Assembly (NCBI RefSeq): GCF_002091675.1
Contig: NZ_BDAE01000012.1
Span: 62,001 to 126,000 of the forward strand
DNA from: Pseudomonas luteola NBRC 103146
GTDB lineage: Bacteria > Pseudomonadota > Gammaproteobacteria > Pseudomonadales > Pseudomonadaceae
Direction of reading: 5' to 3'
Length of the DNA stretch: 64,000 nt
Below the pieces are notes generated by a model. That model saw only the letters and a program-made list of their open reading frames with translations. It had not been told where the DNA came from and ran no database searches. Made by a program: the position numbers and the translations under genes. Of this stretch, positions 53,822 through 61,375 are shown piece by piece (positions within the stretch are counted from its first letter, which is position 1; every line of letters starts with the position of its first letter).

Positions 53822-54625
53822 ATGCTCGACAACGCCTTTATCCGTGCGGCCGCTGAACGTCTTGACCAGGCCGAGCGCTCCCGGGAACAGATCGGTCAAC
53901 TGTCCCTGGAGCAGCCAGAGATCACTATTGAAGATGCCTATGCCATCCAGCGCGCCTGGGTCGAAAAAAAGATCGCGGATGGTCGCAAACTGGTTGGCCA
54001 CAAGATAGGCCTCACCTCCCGCGCCATGCAGGTGTCATCCAATATCACAGAGCCGGACTATGGCGCTCTGCTCGACGACATGTTTTTCGAAGAAGGAACC
54101 GACATTCCCTTCAATCGATTTATCGTGCCACGCGTGGAAGTCGAGCTGGCCTTCGTTCTAGGCAAGCCACTGAAGGGTCCGAATTGCTCGATTTTCGATG
54201 TGCTCGATGCCACCGAGTATGTCATTCCGGCGCTTGAGATCATCGATGCGCGTATCCAACAGATCGACCCCCATACCAAGGCTACGCGCAAGGTCTTCGA
54301 CACCATCTCCGACAATGCTGCCAATGCCGGCGTCGTCATAGGCGGCAGGCCGATTCGCCCTCACGCTATCGATCTGCGGCGCGTACCGGCCATTCTTTAC
54401 CGCAACGGGGTGATCGAAGAATCGGGTGTCTCCGCAGCGGTGCTTAATCACCCGGCCAAGGGCGTTGCCTGGCTGGCCAATAAACTGGCCGCCTATGACG
54501 TCACGCTGGAGGCGGGCCAAATCATCCTGGGCGGCTCATTTACACGACCCGTGCACGCAAGCCCGGGCGATACTTTTCATGTGGATTACGACCAGCTCGG
54601 CAGCATCGCCTGCCGCTTCGTCTAA
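53822..54625 (+). CDS. hpaH: 2-oxo-hept-3-ene-1,7-dioate hydratase
   Basis: Hydratase of 267 residues, full length for the HpaH/MhpD-like family: [25 protein letters not shown] (metal-binding Glu pair) and [15 protein letters not shown]. It adds water to OHED to give 4-hydroxy-2-oxoheptanedioate. The start 2 bases after hpaX was chosen; a longer overlapping frame is open inside hpaX. AAGGAAAC precedes the ATG. Confidence 0.95.
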   Translation: MLDNAFIRAAAERLDQAERSREQIGQLSLEQPEITIEDAYAIQRAWVEKKIADGRKLVGHKIGLTSRAMQVSSNITEPDYGALLDDMFFEEGTDIPFNRFIVPRVEVELAFVLGKPLKGPNCSIFDVLDATEYVIPALEIIDARIQQIDPHTKATRKVFDTISDNAANAGVVIGGRPIRPHAIDLRRVPAILYRNGVIEESGVSAAVLNHPAKGVAWLANKLAAYDVTLEAGQIILGGSFTRPVHASPGDTFHVDYDQLGSIACRFV

Positions 54626-54688
54626 GACCGGTTTGGCCTGCGGCAGCGCGCTCATGCCCAGGCCAACCTCCCGCCGTGAGGATTTACC

Positions 54689-55492
54689 ATGCAGCTTCCT
54701 ATTAACACCTTCAAACAGCGCCTCAAAGGCGGTGACCCGCTGATTGGCCTCTGGATTGGCCTCGCCAATGCCTACAGCGCTGAATTGGCCGCCAACGCCG
54801 GTTTCGACTGGCTGCTGCTTGATGGCGAGCATGCGCCCAATGATGTCCGCAGCCTGCTCGCTCAACTACAGGCCGTTGCGCCGTATGCCACCCACCCGAT
54901 TATACGGCCGCCCATTGGCGATCCTGTGCTTATCAAACAGCTTCTGGATATTGGTGCCCAGACACTGCTTGTGCCGATGGTCGAATCCGCTGATCAGGCC
55001 CGGGAATTGGTAAAGGCCATGCGCTATCCGCCGGAGGGTATTCGCGGTGTAGGCAGCGCCCTGGCACGCGCCTCACGCTGGAACACGATCCCCGGCTACC
55101 TGGATCATGCTGATGAACAGATGTGTCTTCTAGTCCAGATCGAGAACCGAACCGGCCTGGATAATCTAGATGCCATTCTGGAGGTCAATGGAGTGGACGG
55201 AGTGTTCATCGGTCCTGCTGACCTGTCTGCCGCACTGGGGCATCGTGGCAATCCAGGCCACCCAGACGTTCAAGCCATAATTGAAGAGGCGATTGTTCGT
55301 ATTGCTAAAGCCGGCAAGGCGGCAGGTATTCTTTCAGCCGATCAGACGCTCGCCCAGCGTTATATCGAGCTGGGCGCAGTCTTTGTAGCGGTGGGGGTCG
55401 ACACAACGGTGCTGATGAAAGGCCTTCAAACGCTGCTAGGCCATTTCAAGCACAACACTCCAAAGCCCACACATGGTGGCGGGGTCTATTAA
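54689..55492 (+). CDS. hpaI: 4-hydroxy-2-oxoheptanedioate aldolase
   Basis: Class II pyruvate aldolase of 267 residues, aligning with E. coli HpaI. The catalytic Asp45, His48 ([10 protein letters not shown]) and Arg73 (IIRPP) correspond to Asp42, His45 and Arg70 of the E. coli enzyme. It splits the last intermediate into pyruvate and succinic semialdehyde. Last gene of the operon, with a hairpin 30 bases later. Confidence 0.96.
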   Translation: MQLPINTFKQRLKGGDPLIGLWIGLANAYSAELAANAGFDWLLLDGEHAPNDVRSLLAQLQAVAPYATHPIIRPPIGDPVLIKQLLDIGAQTLLVPMVESADQARELVKAMRYPPEGIRGVGSALARASRWNTIPGYLDHADEQMCLLVQIENRTGLDNLDAILEVNGVDGVFIGPADLSAALGHRGNPGHPDVQAIIEEAIVRIAKAGKAAGILSADQTLAQRYIELGAVFVAVGVDTTVLMKGLQTLLGHFKHNTPKPTHGGGVY

Positions 55493-55521
55493 GGTATGAG
55501 GCACCGAGCCTGAACTGAACC

Positions 55522-55541
55522 AGCGGCCCTTGGGCCGCTTT
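55522..55541. terminator. hairpin between hpaI and hpaR
   Basis: AGCGGCC / GGCCGCT with loop CTTG, followed on the plus strand by TTAC. It separates the convergent hpaI and hpaR genes; the T run is minimal. Confidence 0.6.
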
Positions 55542-55555
55542 ACCTGCCCAGCTGA

Positions 55556-56032
55556 TCAGCTGTCATCCCGATCGGGATAGACAAGGCGCTCTTCGTCGTC
55601 ATCCTCCGAGCCAGGCCGCACCTGTTTGAGTTCTTCCAGCAAGGCGATTAGCGTCTTGAGCTTTTCCTCACCAAATTGCTCCTGGATGCGCTGGTAGTTG
55701 GTCTCCATACCCGTGGCCATGGATTCGAAGCACGCCCGGCCACGATCCGTCAGGCTCACGTAAACACGCCGCTGATCCTTGGGTGTTTTCCAGCGCTGCA
55801 CGTACCCGTCACGCTCCATGCGAGACAATACACCGGTCATGCTGGGCTTGAGAATGCAGGCCTGCTTTGCCAGCTGATGGCTCTCCATTTCACCCCGCTG
55901 CCAGAGTATCCGAATGATGCGCCATTGCTGTTCGGTAAGGCCGTGCTCATTCAACAACGGACGGAAAAACCCCATGGCCGCTTCGCGGGCCTGCAACAAG
56001 GTAAGCGTAAGAGAAGGACGCGGTTTCAGCAT
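55556..56032 (-). CDS. hpaR: HpaR-type MarR repressor of the hpa operon
   Basis: MarR-family repressor of 158 residues, the HpaR group: N-terminal RPSLTLTLLQAREAAMGFFRPLL, winged helix with ESHQLAKQACILKPSMTGVLSRME and the wing DQRRVYVSL. HpaR in E. coli represses the hpaG operon and is released by 4-HPA or homoprotocatechuate. Here the gene converges with hpaI instead of diverging from hpaG. A copy of the operator-like element is 115 bases upstream of its start, consistent with autoregulation. Confidence 0.94.
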   Translation of the reverse strand: MLKPRPSLTLTLLQAREAAMGFFRPLLNEHGLTEQQWRIIRILWQRGEMESHQLAKQACILKPSMTGVLSRMERDGYVQRWKTPKDQRRVYVSLTDRGRACFESMATGMETNYQRIQEQFGEEKLKTLIALLEELKQVRPGSEDDDEERLVYPDRDDS

Positions 56033-56389
56033 GACAATTAGTCACCAGGAGCCATGAAAGATATCGTTGCACGGGCCGGACGCCAGCCCAATGAATAGAT
56101 TGGCAGATATACCGCCATTTACCAACGGAGCGGGACCATCGCATATAATTAACATATTAATCAACCATTCTGAATTCATCTTCGTCCCTCACCCCATTCA
56201 AATCGATTGGTGCGTTCACGGCAGCGCAAGCCGCCTTGCCTCATCACACCGGGTGATGCCTTGCGGGTGGCAGAGAAGATCAAACCCTGCGGCAGCGACA
56301 TGCAAGCTCTCTTGATTGACGACTCCTAAGCTCTGGACATGAAGCCTCACCGCTTGCCTTAGAGCCTTGAGAATAGCCAGGAATCCCTT
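56033..56389. other. intergenic region between hpaR and the aldehyde dehydrogenase
   Basis: 357 bases between divergent genes. It contains an operator-like element at 56147 and A+T-rich sequence, and should hold both promoters. No further gene supported. Confidence 0.6.
56147..56162. promoter_or_regulatory. operator-like element (candidate HpaR site)
   Basis: AATTAACATATTAATC, with perfect ATTAA/TTAAT arms, matches the pair at the hpaG1 promoter (AGTTAACATATTAA). It lies between hpaR and the feaB-like gene. Confidence 0.5.
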
Positions 56390-57892
56390 ATGTCTAATGC
56401 CGAACTCATTACGCCCCTCGAGACTGTTAAACGTTTTCTGTCGCTTACGCATTCCAGCTTCGTGGATGGCCAGCCCAGCACCGCTTCTCGCGGCGATGTC
56501 ATTGCGGTAAACGATCCCGCTTCGGCCCAGGCCATTTCACAGGTAAGGCTGGCCGAGCGGGAGGAAGTAGACCGTATCGTCGAGTCCGCCCGCGCTGCGT
56601 TTGTCGCGGGCAGCTGGAGCAGGGCTCGACCGGCTGATCGTGAGCGCACCCTCCTGCGCTTTGCTGATCTCGTCGAAGCCCACGGCGAGGAACTGGCGCA
56701 ACTGGAAACGCTGGAACAAGGTAAATCGATCCATATTGCCCGCGCGATTGAAGTCGGCGGCGCAGTTGAATACATGCGTTACATGGCCGGGTGGGCCACC
56801 AAGCTCGAAGGGCAGACGCTCGACGTCTCGATACCTGTTCCAACCGGCGCCCGTTACAATGCCTATACGCGCCGTGAGGCAGTTGGCGTAGTGGCAGGCA
56901 TCGTCCCCTGGAATTTCCCGCTCATGATCGCCCTGTGGAAGATCATGCCGGCTCTGGCCTGTGGCTGCTCCATCATCATCAAGCCCTCGGAAGAAACGCC
57001 TCTTACCGTGCTGCGGGTAGCCGAGCTGGCCATAGAGGCCGGCGTTCCGCCCGGTGTATTCAACGTACTGATCGGCCGCGGCTCGGTAGCAGGTGCCGCA
57101 CTGGTGGCGCACCCCAACGTCAGCAAGGTGTCCTTTACCGGCTCTACGGCCATCGGCAAGCAGATCGGGACTGCCGCCCTGCAAAACATGACACGATTCT
57201 CCCTGGAGCTCGGTGGCAAGAACCCTATGGTGCTGCTACAAGACGCCGACCTTGAAAAAGCAGTTGCAGGCGCGCTCATGGGCGGCCTACTCAATCAGGG
57301 TCAGGTATGCGCCGCCGCTTCGCGCATCTACGTGCCGCATGCGCTAAAAGCGGACTATGTCGAAGCGCTTAGCGCCGCGGTAAACGGCATGAAGATCGGG
57401 CCGGGGCTGGACCCAACCACACAAATCAACCCGGTCGTTTCACGCCGGCACCAGGGCAGTGTTCTTCAGCATCTAGAGCTGGCACGCCAGCAAGGAGCTA
57501 CTGTCACGACGGGAGGCAATGCACCCGACCTGCCCGGCTATTACGTCCAGCCTACTGTGTTGGCCAACGTTGAACACCATATGGCGGCGGCGCGCGAGGA
57601 GATTTTCGGACCGGTATTGTCCGTTATCGCTTACGACTCACTGGATGAAGCCATCCATATGGTCAACGACAGCCAATACGGTCTCACGGCCAGTCTCTGG
57701 ACCAATGATCTGACCCGTGCCATGGACCTCATTCCCCGCATCGAGGCGGGCACGGTCTGGGTCAACAGCCACGTACCGGTCGACCCGAACCTGCCTTTTG
57801 GGGGCTACAAGCAATCCGGTATTGGGCGGGAGTTCGGCCGCGGCGCTGTCGAAGCCTTTACCGAACTCAAATCCGTGTGTATTGCCTACTGA
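56390..57892 (+). CDS. feaB: aldehyde dehydrogenase (phenylacetaldehyde dehydrogenase-like)
   Basis: NAD-linked aldehyde dehydrogenase of 500 residues of the FeaB/PadA group; catalytic Glu273 (SLELGGKNP) and Cys307 (NQGQVCAAAS), PWNFP at 173-177. The FeaR-like gene that follows supports a role in oxidising (4-hydroxy)phenylacetaldehyde from aromatic amines to (4-hydroxy)phenylacetate, which feeds hpaBC. The assignment to feaB is from context; a general aldehyde dehydrogenase is possible. AGGAA upstream of the ATG. Confidence 0.85.
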   Translation: MSNAELITPLETVKRFLSLTHSSFVDGQPSTASRGDVIAVNDPASAQAISQVRLAEREEVDRIVESARAAFVAGSWSRARPADRERTLLRFADLVEAHGEELAQLETLEQGKSIHIARAIEVGGAVEYMRYMAGWATKLEGQTLDVSIPVPTGARYNAYTRREAVGVVAGIVPWNFPLMIALWKIMPALACGCSIIIKPSEETPLTVLRVAELAIEAGVPPGVFNVLIGRGSVAGAALVAHPNVSKVSFTGSTAIGKQIGTAALQNMTRFSLELGGKNPMVLLQDADLEKAVAGALMGGLLNQGQVCAAASRIYVPHALKADYVEALSAAVNGMKIGPGLDPTTQINPVVSRRHQGSVLQHLELARQQGATVTTGGNAPDLPGYYVQPTVLANVEHHMAAAREEIFGPVLSVIAYDSLDEAIHMVNDSQYGLTASLWTNDLTRAMDLIPRIEAGTVWVNSHVPVDPNLPFGGYKQSGIGREFGRGAVEAFTELKSVCIAY

Positions 57893-57904
57893 GCCTGATG
57901 AACG

Positions 57905-57926
57905 CGGCCTGAGCATGCTCAGGCCG
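57905..57926. terminator. 22-bp perfect palindrome between converging feaB and feaR
   Basis: An 11-bp arm reading CGGCCTGAGCA and its exact complement meet with no spacer, overlapping the feaR stop codon. Probably a shared transcription-end hairpin, though no T tract follows. Confidence 0.5.
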
Positions 57927-58860
57927 TCATCGACTGGCTACGGTAGTCCCGCGGGGACCTTTCGAAGTGCTTCTTGAACGTCCGGCTGAAGTGAGCCGAG
58001 TCGGTAAAACCCCATTTGAAAGCAATGTCTGTGATCGACTCGTTGACCAGACGCTGATCGAGCAGATCGGCAGCGCTGCGTGCAAGTCGGGCACGCTGGA
58101 TATAACGGCAGACGCTATCGCCCTCTTCTTCGAATAGCCGATACAGCTGGCGGATGGAAATGCCTAGCTGCGCCGCCAGTTTGGCAGGGCTCAAGGACGC
58201 ATCGGCCAGCTGGTCGTGGATCAGCTGTTCTACTCCGCTTCGCAGTACGCCGCCCTTGGCCTGGAGCTCAACGGCCATTGTGGGCGCACTGGCTGTCAAG
58301 GCGGGTTTCAACAGGCTGATCAGCGAATCCTGGAGCGCCTCCCCTTCATCATCCTGCCATTCCTGTGCCGGCATACCCTCGGCCAGCTGGGTACAGATCA
58401 GCCGAAGCAACCGGCCGCTGGCACTGCCTGAATTAAGCTTGCCAAAAATATGCTGTTGATCGGCCAGATGCCTGGACACTGCCTCGCGGGGAAGATGAAT
58501 CGAGCAATGCTCCATCAAACCAAGCGGAGTGATTTCGCAGGCGCCTGCAGAATCAACCAGCGCCATCTCACCGGGCACCAGATCGATGGTATGCCCATGC
58601 TGCGTGATCTGTGCTCGCCCGGATCGCTGCATGACCAGAAAGCAGTATCGATCACCATCTTGATCATGCCCTCGTTTGCGAGCCAGACAGGCCGCGTTGG
58701 TCTTGACCATGGCCAGTTCAAGTCCGGCTATACGCCGCTGGGTAAGCTCGCCGATAAACAGCGAACCGGTCAACGAGGGCTGCGCGGTAAACCGGCGGCC
58801 ACAAAAAGCGCGAATCGTTTCTAGCCAGATCGAAAACGCATCGAGACGTTGGACTTGCAT
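57919..58860 (-). CDS. feaR: FeaR-like AraC regulator
   Basis: AraC/XylS regulator of 313 residues, FeaR-like: a Trp-rich N-terminus (FSIWLETIRAFCGRRFTAQ), QLSGxA-like strand YCFLVMQRSGRAQITQHGH, and a C-terminal DNA-binding domain (LSPAKLAAQLGISIRQLYRLF and ITDIAFKWGFTDSAHFSRTF). FeaR in E. coli activates the aromatic amine oxidase and feaB. GAGGTG lies upstream of the ATG. Its leader has an operator-like element and a CA motif. Confidence 0.9.
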   Translation of the reverse strand: MQVQRLDAFSIWLETIRAFCGRRFTAQPSLTGSLFIGELTQRRIAGLELAMVKTNAACLARKRGHDQDGDRYCFLVMQRSGRAQITQHGHTIDLVPGEMALVDSAGACEITPLGLMEHCSIHLPREAVSRHLADQQHIFGKLNSGSASGRLLRLICTQLAEGMPAQEWQDDEGEALQDSLISLLKPALTASAPTMAVELQAKGGVLRSGVEQLIHDQLADASLSPAKLAAQLGISIRQLYRLFEEEGDSVCRYIQRARLARSAADLLDQRLVNESITDIAFKWGFTDSAHFSRTFKKHFERSPRDYRSQSMTA

Positions 58861-58890
58861 GGCATTTCACCTCGGCTGTCATTCAGCCTG

Positions 58891-58898
58891 TTGTTCTT
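58891..58898 (-). promoter_or_regulatory. CA motif in the feaR leader
   Basis: AAGAACAA on the minus strand, an exact AAnAAnAA, sits about 20 bases before the feaR ribosome binding site. Candidate Hfq/Crc target. Confidence 0.35.
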
Positions 58899-58904
58899 GT
58901 AGAT

Positions 58905-58920
58905 AGTTAACATGTTATCA
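58905..58920. promoter_or_regulatory. operator-like element upstream of feaR (candidate HpaR site)
   Basis: AGTTAACATGTTATCA, similar to the two elements at the hpaG1 promoter, lies 45 bases upstream of the feaR start. Confidence 0.4.
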
Positions 58921-59230
58921 ATTTACTACGAAACTACAGAGGTGCAAGCCCTGATTCCATATGAGCTGATGACCGACCTCTCATTTCACTATGCCATGTT
59001 CCCTGCCACTGCGGCAGTTTGCGCCCGCCAAAAAAGACTAAATGGCGATAACCCGTTAAACTACGCCTTTTTTTGTTTGGATTTTGAAAGTCGAGGGGTG
59101 ATTTCGAAGGCGAGGTACTACTCACGCCAATGAGCACACGCTGCCCCGAGGCCGTCCTCAATCCGCTGCAATACCTCGTCGCATTGCAAAGCGGCGACTG
59201 TTTTAGCTTGTACTGAAAGGAAGTAATACC

Positions 59231-59548
59231 ATGGTAATGCACTACTCCACCGGCACAGATCAAGTTGCTTGCGGCCGCAGCAGTCCTAATGCCTCCACCC
59301 AGCCTGATCAGGTTACCTGCAAGACATGCCTGCGCTCGGCGGCTTATGCAGCGGCAACAGTAACCGACACTCAGGCTCAGGAGATTGTTGCTCCCGTACC
59401 GGCTGCCAAGGCACAGCCTGTTGAGCAGTCCGTAACCTACCGTACCCGTAGCGTTGCGTTTGCCGAGTGGCAAAACAAGCTGGCCGATGGCAGCCGCCTG
59501 CCTCGCGGTCGGCATTTCAAGGGGCCACAAAAGAAAGCCGCGTTCTAA
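59231..59548 (+). CDS. hypothetical small protein with Cys-rich N-terminus (105 aa)
   Basis: A 105-residue protein starting with MVMHYSTGTDQVACGR and VTCKTCLRS; the C-x-x-C pair and an upstream His/Cys could form a small metal site. The C-terminal half is Ala/Pro-rich then basic (RGRHFKGPQKKAAF). AAGGAAG precedes the ATG. Resembles conserved small Pseudomonas proteins of unknown function; the resemblance is by eye. Confidence 0.7.
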   Translation: MVMHYSTGTDQVACGRSSPNASTQPDQVTCKTCLRSAAYAAATVTDTQAQEIVAPVPAAKAQPVEQSVTYRTRSVAFAEWQNKLADGSRLPRGRHFKGPQKKAAF

Positions 59549-59690
59549 TACGTTGCAGGGTGCCAGCGTAAGGCATGACCTTGCCCTGGCGCCTGTATCA
59601 GGTGGCCGATCCTGGATAACTACTGCCGCCGATAGGCCAAGCCTGCCTGGGTCGTTACACTTGCCGTCCTATCCGTTACGAACAGAACAC

Positions 59691-59999
59691 ATGACCCATC
59701 GCCTCTTCACTGGTTTTATGCTCATGGCAGTCCTGCTACTAAGTGGATGCCAGAGCCGCTCGCTGACACCCGTTGAAACCACCTTGCAGGCGCGTCCCCT
59801 CCCGCTTGACCAGGTCAGCCGCCAGTCGGAATGCCGCTCCCTTGCCGAGCTCTACTCCAGTTGCTACGTCGCCCTGGCAACCTGGACATACGCCAAGACC
59901 GAGCAGAAGGCCACCCCGGAGGAACTCGAAGCGGCCATGCACGCTGCCAAAGCCCGCGCATTGAAACTAAACTGCCCGACGTTCTGGGAAGAAGACTGA
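59691..59999 (+). CDS. small lipoprotein (102 aa)
   Basis: A 102-residue predicted lipoprotein: LLLSGC lipobox with the acylated Cys near residue 19, then a soluble domain with Cys residues (SECRSLAELYSSCYVA and KLNCPTF). The ATG at 59691 opens a proper signal peptide; the frame runs open much further upstream without one. Function unknown. The ribosome binding site is weak. Confidence 0.7.
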   Translation: MTHRLFTGFMLMAVLLLSGCQSRSLTPVETTLQARPLPLDQVSRQSECRSLAELYSSCYVALATWTYAKTEQKATPEELEAAMHAAKARALKLNCPTFWEED

Positions 60000-60007
60000 C
60001 GCCCTGC

Positions 60008-60871
60008 CTAAAGGCGATTGATCGGAATTTTCAGGAAGGTCGCCCCGGACTCATCTGCAGGTGGCATTTCACCCGCCCGGATATTGATCTGGATCGACGG
60101 CAGAATAAGCGTCGGCATCGATAGCGTTGCGTCCCGACGGCTGCGCATCTCAACAAAGGCATCTTCGGCAATACCGTCGTGCACATGGATATTGCTGGAC
60201 CTTTGCTCAGCCACCGTCGTCTTCCAACATACCTCTCGCCCAGCGGGTGGATAGTCGTGGCACAGGTACAATGTCGTCTCGGCCGGTAGCGCCAGTATCC
60301 GCTTGATGGAACGGTACAGTTGACGGGCACTGCCACCGGGAAAATCGCACCGTGCGGTTCCTACGTCAGGCATGAACAATGTGTCGCCTACGAATACCGA
60401 ATGCTCCGCTACCTGATAGGCCATATCCGCGGGTGTATGCCCTGGAACATGCAGCGCACGCGCCGCTAAACGGCCAATGTGAAACAGCTCGTCCGGCTCG
60501 AACAGATAATCGAATTGTGAGCCGTCCAACCGGAACTCAGGCTCCAGGTTGAAAACATCACGGAAAACGCCCTGAACCTGGCGGATGGGAGCGCCAATGG
60601 CAATCTTGCCTCCCAGCATACGTTTCAGGTAAGCCGATGCAGAAAGATGATCAGCGTGGGCATGGGTCTCAAGCAACCATTGCACCTTGAGACTATGCTC
60701 CTGAATAAATGCAATGATCCGGTCAGCCCCATGTGTGCTGGTTCGCCCGGCCTTGGCATCGTAATTCAATACCGAATCGATGATGGCGCATTCCGAACCA
60801 TCCACCTCGAATACCACATAGCTGATGGTAGCCGTGTCGGCATCGAAAAATGCCTGTACTAAAGGAGTCAT
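60008..60871 (-). CDS. blh: MBL-fold persulfide dioxygenase-like hydrolase (Blh/ETHE1 type)
   Basis: Metallo-beta-lactamase-fold protein of 287 residues in the ETHE1/Blh group. THAHADHL (His70, His72, Asp74, His75), PGHTPADMAY, GDTLFMPDVG and CHDYPPAG give the full metal set. Such enzymes oxidise glutathione persulfide during sulfide detoxification. It is divergent from a BigR-like regulator whose family controls blh in Xylella and Agrobacterium. Gene name by context. Confidence 0.9.
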   Translation of the reverse strand: MTPLVQAFFDADTATISYVVFEVDGSECAIIDSVLNYDAKAGRTSTHGADRIIAFIQEHSLKVQWLLETHAHADHLSASAYLKRMLGGKIAIGAPIRQVQGVFRDVFNLEPEFRLDGSQFDYLFEPDELFHIGRLAARALHVPGHTPADMAYQVAEHSVFVGDTLFMPDVGTARCDFPGGSARQLYRSIKRILALPAETTLYLCHDYPPAGREVCWKTTVAEQRSSNIHVHDGIAEDAFVEMRSRRDATLSMPTLILPSIQINIRAGEMPPADESGATFLKIPINRL

Positions 60872-60904
60872 GTCTATTACCTCTCCATCGATCTACCTTT
60901 TTAT

Positions 60905-60924
60905 AATATATTGAATTATATATT
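60905..60924. promoter_or_regulatory. A+T-rich palindrome, candidate BigR operator
   Basis: AATATATTGAATTATATATT has 7-bp arms (AATATAT / ATATATT) around six bases. It is in the 96-base interval between the divergent blh and ArsR-type genes. BigR family operators are A+T-rich palindromes of this sort. Confidence 0.5.
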
Positions 60925-60967
60925 GTATGAAAATAGACTGATTGGACGCATGACGAGGAAGGGACCA

Positions 60968-61303
60968 ATGGCAACTCAGCTTTCTACCACCGAAGTCGCT
61001 CTGCTCAGGGCCTCTGCTTCAAAAGCCTGCACACTGCTGAAAGCGCTGGCCAACGAAGACCGCCTCCTGCTGCTCTGTCAGCTGACCCAGGGTGAGCGCA
61101 ATGTGGGCGAGCTGGAAGACCTGACGGGTATCCGCCAACCGACGCTTTCTCAACAGCTGAGCGTCCTTCGGGAAGAAGGACTGGTCAATACGCGTCGCGA
61201 AGGCAAGTACATCTATTACGCCCTTGCCAGTTTCGAGGTCGTCTCCGTCATGCAGACACTGTCCAGCCTGTACTGCGGTCAGGCCCTGAAAAGCGTGCAG
61301 TAA
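60968..61303 (+). CDS. bigR: ArsR-family regulator, BigR/SqrR-like persulfide sensor
   Basis: Winged-helix regulator of 111 residues from the preferred ATG (GAGGAAGGGACCA upstream). The two cysteines of the persulfide sensor group are present: Cys37 (LLLLCQL) and Cys103 (SLYCGQAL). The DNA helix is TGIRQPTLSQQLSVL. Such regulators release their operators when the pair forms a tri- or tetrasulfide, inducing sulfide-oxidising genes. Divergent from blh and upstream of the SQR fusion. Confidence 0.9.
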   Translation: MATQLSTTEVALLRASASKACTLLKALANEDRLLLLCQLTQGERNVGELEDLTGIRQPTLSQQLSVLREEGLVNTRREGKYIYYALASFEVVSVMQTLSSLYCGQALKSVQ

Positions 61304-61375
61304 AGAGTCATCTCTACGTTCAACCTGTCTCGCCATAGACTTTTTTGTTGTTTCCTACGCTGTCTGGAGTTGCCC

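Larger units (their letters stand above)
58861..59230. other. intergenic region between feaR and the small hypothetical gene
   Basis: About 370 bases; holds the feaR leader elements listed separately. No further convincing gene: the one open frame (58912-59133) has no ribosome binding site. Confidence 0.5.

Noticed and set aside
58912-59133. 73-codon plus-strand ORF between feaR and the next gene
   Set aside because: It overlaps the feaR leader and candidate operator and has no ribosome binding site.
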